Program-made: the position numbers and the translations under genes | Assembly: GCA_947476295.1 (NCBI GenBank) | Contig: CANJQC010000024.1 | Span: forward strand, 1 to 51,759 | From: Planctomycetaceae bacterium | Lineage (GTDB): Bacteria > Planctomycetota > Planctomycetia > Planctomycetales > Planctomycetaceae | DNA: 51,759 nucleotides | Reading direction: 5' to 3' | In this document: piece after piece, positions 18,419 to 26,825 of the stretch | How the letters are laid out: every line of letters starts with the position of its first letter | How positions within the stretch are numbered: position 1 is the first letter of the stretch | Notes under the pieces: generated by a model | What the model was told of the DNA's origin: nothing | The model's input: the letters and a program-made list of their open reading frames with translations, nothing else | Database searches by the model: none

Positions 18419-19366
18419 TTAATCTTTTTTAGCCAACGTCCGCGAATTCTGCATCAAAACCACATGTGCCTGTACGTCGTTGAAATAGTTCGGCACTGCC
18501 GCTTCAAGGGAAGTCAGCATGCGAGGCGGCGTATTTGACGTTTCAAGGCTTGCGAGATACTGAAGCAACACCTCGGTGGTTTCGTCCGACGTTTGAAGCA
18601 TGTAGTGGACCCATCCCCATGCTTCCGCGTAATCCCGCTGAGTCATATCACGGAAATCTGTCAGCATTTCCAGGCGAAACAGATTCGGACTCCAGTTTTC
18701 CTGCTTTGCCGTTTCCCACTCCAGCACATGCGCAGCATGAACGGCACCGGGGATATTTGGATCAACTTCGAAGTATTCCGCAAGGCCTTCATCCAGCCAA
18801 AGCGGGACAGTTTTCAGACTGGCATGCAGCAGCCCGTGACTAAACTCATGACGCAGATCTTCCTGCACCTGTGGACTCAGGAACGAATAGACAGCAAGCT
18901 CTCGGCTGGTTCCGACAAAGTAAGCACGCCGGGGAGGAAGATTCTGCCACGTAGTATTCATGTAGTAACGATACGACGCTTCATCGCTGAACAGATAAAC
19001 GTTGACCGGATCACGTTGCTCAGGAAGCCGCAAAGTGGAGAACAGGCGTTCGCGAAGTTCTTCCAGTTCCTGCACCAGCACATTGTCCGCATCCAGCTTC
19101 ACGTTGCTGTGAATCACGAAGTGCTTTGAATTCACGGAATGCTGAGACGGCAGATCGGTTGAGTATGTCGACTTCGGTGTCGACTGGCATCCGCATAGCA
19201 GAACAACCATCACCAAGCAGCAAAACCACGGCACCCTTCGCAGGGCACAACGCTGCAATTGAATTGTCAGGGTGGAGGAGTTTGGCACGGCGTAAGCACC
19301 AGTTTTTTTTGCGATACAGCTGCAGCTTCGGAGAGGTGTTCGCTGCAATCTAGGAGGTAGGATCAC
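18419..19366 (-). CDS. Predicted lipoprotein zinc metallopeptidase (DUF1570-like)
   Basis: Up to 315 aa. A hydrophobic stretch ends in the lipobox LLCGC, so it is probably a lipoprotein. The body has HEFSH (zinc-binding HExxH) and, about 20 residues later, WLDEGLAEYF with the third-ligand glutamate, a gluzincin arrangement seen in DUF1570-type peptidases of planctomycetes. The start is uncertain: the ATG at 19366 would give an unusually long, charged N-terminus before the signal, and a downstream GTG or TTG may be used. Substrate unknown. Confidence 0.75.
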   Translation of the reverse strand: MILPPRLQRTPLRSCSCIAKKTGAYAVPNSSTLTIQLQRCALRRVPWFCCLVMVVLLCGCQSTPKSTYSTDLPSQHSVNSKHFVIHSNVKLDADNVLVQELEELRERLFSTLRLPEQRDPVNVYLFSDEASYRYYMNTTWQNLPPRRAYFVGTSRELAVYSFLSPQVQEDLRHEFSHGLLHASLKTVPLWLDEGLAEYFEVDPNIPGAVHAAHVLEWETAKQENWSPNLFRLEMLTDFRDMTQRDYAEAWGWVHYMLQTSDETTEVLLQYLASLETSNTPPRMLTSLEAAVPNYFNDVQAHVVLMQNSRTLAKKD

Positions 19367-19815
19367 TGTTCGATCCCAACGATATGGTGGCAGACGATCG
19401 CAGTTCCGGCAAGACGGATGACGGATCGCAACACACAGTTCACCTAAGCCTCCCGCTTTATCTATCTTTCAGGTTGTGAATTTTCCGTCCGGCACAGGAG
19501 CGAACTCTTAGCGGTCAAAACTACGCAAAAAGTCGAATTACCAAAGACTCGCTGTATCCCTCTCTTTTCAGAATCTCCTGTTTTGACATGCAGGACCGGT
19601 GGCCCGAATAGACTCCGCGCGGTCCTGAGTGAGAGAATTGGCGAGCGGCATGCGTCAGCCGCTATAAAAACGAGGTACTGGAGGGTTCACGCCGCTCCGC
19701 TCGCCAGACTCGTTTCCGGCAGCCTGAATTCTTGCGTATCATGATGCACTTGATGATCGTTTGATATACTGCCTAATGTTCAAGAATCGTTTCGCCTCAT
19801 CATGTCTGCATCGTC
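19367..19815. other. Intergenic region upstream of rdgB
   Basis: About 450 bp between divergently oriented genes. It contains the family 5 repeat at 19638-19706. A TATACT at 19765-19770 may be the -10 element for rdgB, with no clear -35. The rest (19367-19630) shows nothing recognisable. Confidence 0.4.
19638..19706. repeat. Palindromic repeat, family 5, longer copy
   Basis: TGGCGAGCGG at 19639-19648 is repeated inverted at 19697-19706. Inside is GCGGC-ATGCGTCA-GCCGC. It shares GGCGAGCGGC and GCGTCAGCC with the copy at 13807-13839. Confidence 0.7.
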
Positions 19816-20427
19816 ATGTCATTCCGCACCATCGTCCTTGCCAGCCGTAACAAAAAGAAGACTCGAGAAGTCAGTGAGATCCTTGCTGCAGGCGGATTCT
19901 CCGTGATTCCTGTGACCGATTTTCCTGACATACCTGAAGTTGATGAAGATGGCCAGACGTTCGCTGAGAACGCAGCAAAGAAAGCAACGCAGGTCGCGCG
20001 ACAACTGAACCAGTGGGTGATCGGTGAAGACAGTGGTTTGATAGTCGACGCGCTGAATGGGGCACCGGGAATCTATTCCGCTCGTTACAGCGGCGCAGAC
20101 GCCACTGACGAACGGAACAATGCTAGGCTGATCGCCGAACTCGCTACGATTTCTGATGACAAGCGCGGCGCGGGTTACATTTGCAGTGTTGCTCTTTCGA
20201 ATCCTCAGGGGAAAATACGCATTGCCTGCGAAGGAACGTGCCGCGGCAGGATTTTGCGAGAAGCGAACGGTGAAGGCGGATTCGGTTATGATCCGTATTT
20301 TCTGATCCCTGAATATCATCTGACATTCGGCCAGCTCAGTTCGGTCGTGAAGCATCGACTGAGTCACCGAGCGAGGGCGTTCGCGAAGTTCATTCCGTTG
20401 CTGCAGAACATCTGTCACGAGTTCTGA
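19816..20427 (+). CDS. rdgB: RdgB/HAM1 family non-canonical purine NTP pyrophosphatase
   Basis: A 203-aa protein of normal family length. It removes ITP, dITP and XTP from the nucleotide pool. Seen motifs: the N-terminal ASRNKKKTREV substrate loop, DGQTFAENAAKKA, GEDSGLIVDALNGAPGIYSA with the catalytic Asp, GGFGYDPYFL and KHRLSHRARA near the C-terminus. It ends 56 bp before the likely start of the metallophosphoesterase gene, so the two may be co-transcribed. Confidence 0.93.
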   Translation: MSFRTIVLASRNKKKTREVSEILAAGGFSVIPVTDFPDIPEVDEDGQTFAENAAKKATQVARQLNQWVIGEDSGLIVDALNGAPGIYSARYSGADATDERNNARLIAELATISDDKRGAGYICSVALSNPQGKIRIACEGTCRGRILREANGEGGFGYDPYFLIPEYHLTFGQLSSVVKHRLSHRARAFAKFIPLLQNICHEF

Positions 20428-20483
20428 TATACCCCTTTTCCAAAGTGTTTAAAGTCAAAACCGGGTTCACGGACGAACGTTAC

Positions 20484-21656
20484 ATGCAACAGCTCACCAG
20501 CTGGTCGATATTTTTGCTGAGCTGCATCGGCCACACCGAACTGTGGGTGATGGTTGTTAATCGCTCACATGCCTTTCCCATAAAATGCACGCACTTACGG
20601 AAGTTTCGCGCGCTGCACGACCTAGCGATCGTCATATTTCCGTGGCTGTTGTTATGGAAGTGCGGCCTCAACAGTGGCGGGCTGTTGACAGGCGGTTCGC
20701 TGGCGGATCAGACAACTTTCTGGCGCATCACAATTATGATCACCCTGTTGGCAGCGATTCCATGGTTCCTTGGAATCCTCCGCTGGCAATGGAGGCGTCG
20801 CTTCGAATTTCACAAAGTTGCATCTCGCGAAGTTTTCGACGTACTCGCGCTCGCACGACTGGGGAAAACTTCCGGTGATATCCGTGGTTCCCGCTGGCAT
20901 CCATCGATCGTTTGGCCGTGGAATGAGGTTTTTACGCTGGAAGTCAACGTCAAGTCCATTCCAACGTCCAATCCCCTCGCAACTTCCCGTCGTCCATTGC
21001 GGGTTGTGCATCTTTCGGACATGCATTTCATCGATTGTCCGGGCGCTGATTACTATCGGTTCGTCGTAAAGAAAACAGTCGAACTCGATGCCGACGCCAT
21101 TGTGTTTACCGGTGATCTGATTGACAAGCCGGAACTGCTGGAGACGGCTGTGGAAATTCTTCGGCCTCTTACCAAAGTCGCCCCGTGCTTCTTTATTCTG
21201 GGCAACCACGACTGGCGTTATGACTACGAATACTTTCGCTCAACGCTTGCCGCATCCGGCTGGAAATGCGTCACTGGTTCGCACGAACGGATTCAGCTTG
21301 CCGACCGAAACGTACTTTTCGCCGGTTCTGAACTGCCGTGGATCGGCGTTGCTCCGCCTTCCGTTGAACACGCTGGCGTTGACTTGCGAATCCTGCTGAG
21401 TCATTCTCCTGACCAGTTTCGGTTTGCTCAGAAGAGCGGCTACGACGTCATGCTGTCCGGTCACACACACGGCGGCCAAGTCGTGTTGCCAGTCATCGGC
21501 CCTGTGTATGCTCCCAGCATCTACGGTGTCAGTTTTGCTGCCGGGTTGTTTCACCTGAACAAACTCACGCTGCACGTCTCCCGAGGTATCGGTGCGAAGG
21601 ATCCATTGCGCTGGCGTTGTCGTCCAGAACTGACGTGCTTGGAGATATTTTGCTAG
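20484..21656 (+). CDS. Membrane-anchored metallophosphoesterase
   Basis: About 390 aa. Two or three hydrophobic segments in the first 110 residues (SWSIFLLSCIGHTELWVMVV, IVIFPWLLLWK, IMITLLAAIPWFLGIL) anchor it. The calcineurin-like domain then has all main motifs: HLSDMHF, FTGDLID, LGNHDWRYD, LLSHSPDQ and SGHTHGGQV. The ATG at 20484 is preferred because it begins the first hydrophobic segment; an in-frame GTG lies at 20445. It resembles YkuE/YaeI-type phosphoesterases, some of which act on lipids, but the substrate is not shown here. Confidence 0.85.
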   Translation: MQQLTSWSIFLLSCIGHTELWVMVVNRSHAFPIKCTHLRKFRALHDLAIVIFPWLLLWKCGLNSGGLLTGGSLADQTTFWRITIMITLLAAIPWFLGILRWQWRRRFEFHKVASREVFDVLALARLGKTSGDIRGSRWHPSIVWPWNEVFTLEVNVKSIPTSNPLATSRRPLRVVHLSDMHFIDCPGADYYRFVVKKTVELDADAIVFTGDLIDKPELLETAVEILRPLTKVAPCFFILGNHDWRYDYEYFRSTLAASGWKCVTGSHERIQLADRNVLFAGSELPWIGVAPPSVEHAGVDLRILLSHSPDQFRFAQKSGYDVMLSGHTHGGQVVLPVIGPVYAPSIYGVSFAAGLFHLNKLTLHVSRGIGAKDPLRWRCRPELTCLEIFC

Positions 21657-21663
21657 GAGTTGG

Positions 21664-22716
21664 TCACTCTGGAATGAACGACGTCGATTCATCCACAGCC
21701 AAACAGAACGCCGTGATCAGATCGGCTGCATGTTCCAGATCAGATTCTGCAACCAGTTCAACCGGGCTGTGCATGTAGCGATTGGGAATAGTGACAAGGC
21801 CTGTCGCACAGCCACCGCGAGCGACCTGAATGGCGGCTCCGTCATTGCTGGCGGGATAGCCAAGTGCGTTGATCTGTACGGGGATCGATAACTTCCTGGC
21901 TGTCGCAAACAGCAGTTCAAAGACTCCAGGATTTGCGTTTGGGCCGCGCACCAGCACTGGCCCCTTGCCGATTTCAATTTTTCCGAATTCATTGTGATCG
22001 ATGCCAGGGCAGTCAGTTGCATGAGTCACATCGACTGCGATCGCCACATCCGGATTGACGTTAAAAGCACTTGTCGTCGCGCCGCGAAGTCCGATCTCTT
22101 CCTGAACGGCAGAGACCGCTACGATTTTGGCCTTCGGCTGTGCGTCGGCCAGTTTTCGCAGAGCGGTCATAATCACCCAAACGCCTGTTCGGTCGTCCAT
22201 AGCGACACCGGAAAGACGTCCATTCCGTAATTGACGCAGGCATGGTTCCGGTGTGACAGAATCGCCGATCCGGACGATCGTTCGCGTTTCCGCCTCTGAG
22301 GCCGATCCGATGTCGATCCACACGTCTTTCATCTTCGGCACATTCTTGCGTTCCTCCGGATCAAGCAGGTGAATGGGTTTCCGCGCGATGACGCCGGGGA
22401 TCGGGCCGTCTTCCGTATGAATCTGCATTCGCTGTCCGAGCAGAATCTGCATGTCCCACCCGCCCACCGGATTCACTCGCACAAATCCATGGCTGTCAAT
22501 GTGACGAACAATCAGCCCAATTTGATCACAGTGTGCGTCGAGCAGAATCGTGGGACTGCCGCCGGGGTTGACGGTCGCAAGCACGTTTCCATGCACGTCG
22601 GTGGAGACCTCAGCCGCGAACTCGGCCGCAAACGCACGCACCACGTTTTGAACACATTGTTCGACACCGGATACTCCGGGAGTCTGCAACAGGTCTTTGA
22701 GAAACGCATCGGGCAT
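21664..22716 (-). CDS. M42 family aminopeptidase (glutamyl aminopeptidase/endoglucanase family)
   Basis: About 350 aa, a cytoplasmic two-metal peptidase. Family motifs with metal ligands: LLDAHCDQIGL, SGVAMDDRTGVWV, QEEIGLRGATTSA, AVDVTHATDCPG and NRYMHSPVEL. The ATG at 22716 (MPDAFLKDLLQTPGVSG) fits the usual family start better than the upstream in-frame codon at 22770, which would overlap the preceding gene. It lies 31 bp after the DUF2156 gene and is probably the last gene of a three-gene operon. It would trim peptides, probably downstream of proteolysis. Confidence 0.9.
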   Translation of the reverse strand: MPDAFLKDLLQTPGVSGVEQCVQNVVRAFAAEFAAEVSTDVHGNVLATVNPGGSPTILLDAHCDQIGLIVRHIDSHGFVRVNPVGGWDMQILLGQRMQIHTEDGPIPGVIARKPIHLLDPEERKNVPKMKDVWIDIGSASEAETRTIVRIGDSVTPEPCLRQLRNGRLSGVAMDDRTGVWVIMTALRKLADAQPKAKIVAVSAVQEEIGLRGATTSAFNVNPDVAIAVDVTHATDCPGIDHNEFGKIEIGKGPVLVRGPNANPGVFELLFATARKLSIPVQINALGYPASNDGAAIQVARGGCATGLVTIPNRYMHSPVELVAESDLEHAADLITAFCLAVDESTSFIPE

Positions 22717-22747
22717 AAATGTGACTCTTTGCAAGTTGTGTGGACTT

Positions 22748-23938
22748 TTATTTCCACATACTTCTGACAAGATTTCCGACGTTCGGCCTAATGCCGCCCG
22801 TGGTCACCAGAAAAGACGAAATTGAGCGAAACGATGTTTTGGGAGTCACGCAGATGTAGCGGTTGACAAATCGTGGACGGAAGCGACTCTTGAAATAGTC
22901 CTGCCCGCGTGTGTTGAACAGAAAATTGAGACGCTTGTACCACATCGCCATCGCGATGTGGACCATCCAGTACGGCGGCGGTGTCGTCTTTTCTTCCATA
23001 CCCTTACCGGGTACAAGGCACAGTGAAACGCATTTGACACCTTCCGCCTGAAGGCGATCAATCACATCGCGAAACAAGAACGGAATCGTGCCACGCGGGG
23101 CGTCGCTGCGTTTTCGATAGGTTTCAAACGCCCATGCACGACCATTGAGCATCGGACTACAGGCGAGAAATCCTTCCGTCCGACCGGTCGTCCGCGAGCG
23201 AGCCAGAAATAATCGTCGCCGAAACAACGCAAAGGGATCGAACTGGCCTTCCAGCAGCCGCAGCGGCTTTGGATACGTGCGCGGCTTCAGATCTTCCTGC
23301 AGAATCTCCACCAGTTCATTCGCCAATGCGTGGCGTTCTGAATCATTGCGCACTTCGACAACTTCAAGGCCAGCGCGCCGACAAAAACTTGTTTGCCGAC
23401 GAACCCATTCGAAATCCTTACCCTGCCATGTGATCGCGCCAAGATCCAGCAGCGGCTCTTCACCGAACTTCGAGACTTCGAAGCCCGCATCCACAAAGAG
23501 CGGCGCATCTTCCGCTCCGATTGCATACGCCACCAATGTCGTTCGCTGAGCATCACAGACACGTTTCAACCACCGCACCATATCCGGCTTCAATTCGTCC
23601 GGTGCCATGAGTGAACCAGAAACATGCCAGCAGCGTCCGTGCGGCAGAACACTGATCAGTCCCTGCCGGCATGGTGTTTCCAGAAATGAACCATTAGAAA
23701 TCACGATGTCATAAGATTCTGCAGATGTCGCATATTCAAACGCAAACTGCTCCATGCGGATACGTTCTGCGGGTGTCAGCATACTGCGGCAACGGGGCTG
23801 AACATCGTTCAGCGACCACGGATCAATTGCCACAACCGGGTGCATCCCCGTTATCGATGGTTCAGCCGTATCGGTGACACCGAGCGTCATTCTTGCGGAT
23901 TCTTTCGGGGTCGGGGGAGCACTAGCGCCAAAGCACAT
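22748..23938 (-). CDS. DUF2156 protein, MprF C-terminal-like (lysyl-phosphatidylglycerol synthase fold)
   Basis: 396 aa if the first ATG is used; a second start at 23890 is possible. The C-terminal two thirds matches the aminoacyltransferase half of MprF: GFLACSPMLNGRAWAFETYR, RSDAPRGTIPFLFRDVIDRL, VSLCLVPG and FKSRFRPRFVNRYICV. No membrane flippase half is present. The first start overlaps the GNAT gene by 17 nt, so translation may be coupled. The fold is also GNAT-like, so the operon would hold acyl/aminoacyl transferases acting on lipids or peptides. Substrate unknown. Confidence 0.75.
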   Translation of the reverse strand: MCFGASAPPTPKESARMTLGVTDTAEPSITGMHPVVAIDPWSLNDVQPRCRSMLTPAERIRMEQFAFEYATSAESYDIVISNGSFLETPCRQGLISVLPHGRCWHVSGSLMAPDELKPDMVRWLKRVCDAQRTTLVAYAIGAEDAPLFVDAGFEVSKFGEEPLLDLGAITWQGKDFEWVRRQTSFCRRAGLEVVEVRNDSERHALANELVEILQEDLKPRTYPKPLRLLEGQFDPFALFRRRLFLARSRTTGRTEGFLACSPMLNGRAWAFETYRKRSDAPRGTIPFLFRDVIDRLQAEGVKCVSLCLVPGKGMEEKTTPPPYWMVHIAMAMWYKRLNFLFNTRGQDYFKSRFRPRFVNRYICVTPKTSFRSISSFLVTTGGIRPNVGNLVRSMWK

Positions 23939-24986
23939 GAAGGCGATGAACGGGTGGAAGTTGTTCTGGTTGCTGCGTCCATGTGATCAGCACTTGCGAG
24001 TCTGCTGGTTTACAAAACCAGCCCCAGCGCAGAAATGTTCCCGCTGGGTAGTCTCCGGTTCGAAGTTTCAATGCTACAACGCAAGCAAGCTCTCGCAACC
24101 GCGCCAGCGAAGAATTCAGCAATTCCGCTCGGGCTCGCGCGGATAATTCTGAGATCAACACCAAGTCCAGTATACCAACGTTTTCCAGAATTTTTCCGTG
24201 AATCGGCAAGACATGGTAACCGATACATCCGCGCACCTCACCCTGTTCTTCCGCGACCAGGGCGTGACTAAAACCCTGAAGCCCGAGTTGTCGAGCCAGC
24301 CGGTTTTCATCCCAGATCAGCCGCAAATCGCAGTGTCGCGTGGCGAGTTCAGCGAGTTCCAGGCAACGCGGCAAATCTTCAGCCTGCATTGGGCGAATAA
24401 GAATTCCCGGTGTCTGCCGCAGTTTCGAAAGTTTCAGGAATGGGCCGGATATTCCTGTCAGGCGTCCTTCCCAGCGGTTGACGTTCCACGCTGCGGCTCT
24501 TGGTGGGTCAAGGACGCGCGCCCAAAATCCAACTCGTTTTCCAAATGAGACCGACTTGCCTTCTGATTTCTTCCAAAATCGCAGGCCAAGCGAGGCGTTC
24601 GAACCAAAATAGCCAAACCCCAGCTTGAATTGTCGCCCCTGATCCCGCAACAAAGTTCGAGACTCTTCATTCAGCAGATGTGCAATGCCCTTACCGCGAT
24701 ACGCAACCGGTACGCTAAGCCAACTCGCTTGAGCGGCTTCGATCAATTTACCCGCAATCTGAAAAGTCATTGGAAAATGTAGCAACGTTCCGGCCGGGCG
24801 CTCGCCATCGTAGACGCTGAGCGTTCGATTCGTCGAGTCTGGTTCGTCCAGTCGCAACTGCCACCGAAAATAATCGCCGCTCCAGTGTGGAACCGCCATC
24901 GCCCCTGCGTAGGTCGATTTCCATGCGGAGACAACAAACTCAGCGAGCTCTTCGGGCGTCCCGTCAAATGGTCGAACCGCAAACAT
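23922..24986 (-). CDS. Tandem GNAT-type acetyltransferase
   Basis: 354 aa. The N-terminal half has the acetyl-CoA-binding stretch SWLSVPVAYRGKGIAHLLN, and a second GNAT-like half starts near residue 200 (ILIRPMQAEDLPRCLELAE) with a less conserved CoA loop (AEEQGEVRGCIGYHVL). First gene of a likely operon with the DUF2156 and M42 genes; its end overlaps the next start. Substrate not identifiable. Confidence 0.75.
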   Translation of the reverse strand: MFAVRPFDGTPEELAEFVVSAWKSTYAGAMAVPHWSGDYFRWQLRLDEPDSTNRTLSVYDGERPAGTLLHFPMTFQIAGKLIEAAQASWLSVPVAYRGKGIAHLLNEESRTLLRDQGRQFKLGFGYFGSNASLGLRFWKKSEGKSVSFGKRVGFWARVLDPPRAAAWNVNRWEGRLTGISGPFLKLSKLRQTPGILIRPMQAEDLPRCLELAELATRHCDLRLIWDENRLARQLGLQGFSHALVAEEQGEVRGCIGYHVLPIHGKILENVGILDLVLISELSARARAELLNSSLARLRELACVVALKLRTGDYPAGTFLRWGWFCKPADSQVLITWTQQPEQLPPVHRLHVLWR

Positions 24987-25538
24987 GATTCATCCGGAAG
25001 CGTATCACGGTAGAACACGACGCCGTTAGCGCAGACCAATGGACCGGCCTCCTGATCAACTGGGACAGCGGGAGTCTACAGGGCGCCATTATGATTGTCA
25101 CCTGGCTTTCATGTTCAGGGATCGGCCAATCGAAAAATCGAGAATCTCCAACGTAAGCACCCGGTCAGGAATATGTTGGCATAAATCGCTTAACGGCGAG
25201 CCGCAGGCGTAGGCGGAAGCACGCCGGATTCGCCTACGCCTGCGGCTCGCCTTAAACGAAAAAACTTATGCATGAGTGCTTACGTCGGCGACACTCAGCG
25301 ATGCTGTGCGGGCACTTCAGCAGTTCCTGCCGGAGATCAGGACGCCGTAATGCGGTAGGCAAGTTTCCGGGCGAATGAGGACGGCGTGATACGAAAGTCG
25401 CTGTTGTGTGAGGCTGTCCTTCGTCGTAAAAAGCGACGAAGGATGTCTCCATTCTGCACGAATTTTCATCAACGCACTTTGGCAGGGATCACCTCACGCT
25501 CCTGTGACGGAAGCGTGTATAGTCCGATTCCGGCCACT
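24987..25538. other. Intergenic region with nested palindrome
   Basis: About 550 bp without an intact gene. It contains the nested palindrome at 25151-25285. From about 25380 onward the sequence may be degraded coding DNA belonging to the broken MscS-family gene, but the homology is too weak to place. Confidence 0.4.
25151..25285. mobile_element. MITE-like nested palindrome, family 6
   Basis: Terminal inverted repeat ACGTAAGCAC at 25151-25160 and its exact complement at 25276-25285 enclose a second, longer inverted repeat: 25188-25216 against 25231-25258, nearly perfect, with core GGCGAGCCGCAGGCGTAGGC. No coding capacity. A small non-autonomous element or a strong RNA/DNA hairpin are both possible. 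Confidence 0.6.
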
Positions 25539-26213
25539 GAAGTGCCGCAGGTAGATCTCTCGCTGCTGAATCAACAGATGCTGCGTCTGGTGTGAGGCTC
25601 AGCCTGCATTCTGTTTTTCACAATCTGCTGGGGTATCTGGGGACAGGTTCTGCCAGCATTGCAGGTGTTCAGCAGGATTGAAATCTTTGCCAACTTTGTC
25701 TCAGGTTTGATCATTTTGTTTGAACGACCGGTTCGCATCGGAGATGTCGTGACGATCGATAGTGTGACGGGCTGCGTGTCGCGAATCCAGATTCGAGCGA
25801 CGACGATCACCGACTGGGATCGCAAGGAATACATCGTTCCAAACAAAGAATTCGTCACTGGAAAGCTGCTCAACTGGACTTTGTCAGACAAGACAAACCG
25901 GATCGTTGTCAGGATTGGGGTTGCGTATGGCACAGACACCGAAAATGCGCTGTCGATGCTGCAGCAGATTGCAGACGAACACCCATTGATTCTGAGAGAT
26001 CCGCCGCCAGTGGTTGGCTTTGAAGGCTTCGGTGAAAGTAGTCCGGATTTGGTTTTGCGTTGTTTCCTGCCAAGTCTCGACAACCGTCGGAAAGTCATCA
26101 CACAACTGCATGGGATGATCGATCGCCGGTTCAAAGAAGCCGGATTGGATGGCGGAACGATCGCAGACAGCCAATTGGCAACCGTTTTCACCAAAATCGG
26201 GCGTTCGCCCTGA
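25539..26213 (+). pseudogene. Broken MscS/KefA-type mechanosensitive channel gene
   Basis: One frame reads EVPQVDLSLLNQQMLRLV, a TGA stop at 25593-25595, then LFFTICWGIWGQVLPALQVF and directly EIFANFVSGLIILFERPVRI. In KefA/MscK-type channels the LPAL segment and the EIFANFVSGL pore-flanking segment are separated by about 100 residues holding further membrane helices. Here they are fused, so an internal deletion is added to the stop. The C-terminal beta domain is well preserved (RATTITDWDRKEYIVPNKEF, LLNWTLSDKTNR). From the ATG at 25659 a 184-aa soluble fragment could be made. It lacks the pore helix and could not form a channel. Confidence 0.75.
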
Positions 26214-26282
26214 AAATTGCTTCTGAACGTCCTGAAATCTTGTGCGAGTCTGGAAATGCGGCAGTCTGCCTGATCGGACGGG

Positions 26283-26311
26283 TTTACATGAATTCGCAAA
26301 CCCGATATATC
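26283..26311 (+). promoter_or_regulatory. Candidate sigma-70-type promoter for acpP
   Basis: TTTACA at 26283-26288, 17-nt spacer, TATATC at 26306-26311. The ACP start codon is about 125 nt downstream, leaving a long leader. Confidence 0.45.
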
Positions 26312-26437
26312 TTCCCCACGATTCGCGGACCGGAGCACAGCCTGTGATGGAACAGGCCACCGGAAGAGTTCCACGAAGGACCGGCAGTGGGGAGGAAATT
26401 CACTGTTGGTGTTTTGTTTCGCTGGAGGAATTTATCA

Positions 26438-26668
26438 GTGTCGATTGAAGAAAAAGTGATTGGTATCGTCAGCGATCAGCTCGACGTTCCGAAGGAAGAG
26501 ATTTCTCGCGACAGTTCATTTGTCGATGATCTTAAAGCAGACTCTTTGGATATCGTTGAACTTGTCATGGCTCTGGAAGATGAGTTTGACGTCAAGATTC
26601 CGGATGAAGACTATGACAAGATCAAGACTGTTGGGAACGCGATTACGTACATCGAAGGCAAGTCCTGA
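26438..26668 (+). CDS. acpP: Acyl carrier protein
   Basis: A 76-aa acidic protein. The GTG start at 26438 follows GGAGG (26424-26428) at ideal distance and gives [15 protein letters not shown], the normal ACP start; a longer ORF from 26387 would add an unrelated leader. The phosphopantetheine attachment serine is Ser36 in [17 protein letters not shown]. It carries growing fatty-acyl chains. fabF follows 157 bp downstream, the usual acpP-fabF order. Confidence 0.96.
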   Translation: MSIEEKVIGIVSDQLDVPKEEISRDSSFVDDLKADSLDIVELVMALEDEFDVKIPDEDYDKIKTVGNAITYIEGKS

Positions 26669-26825
26669 TCCTGTTTACTTGCACTCTCCGGACTGGCGGA
26701 TCACTGCTGGCGTCTGTTCTGCACAGTACAGCGTTCCGCGCTGCGCTGTCAGGATTGATTCAGACAACTCGCTGGCGCGGAATTTCCAGCCGGGGTTGCG
26801 AGTATATTTTTGCTTCGCGAGCTGA

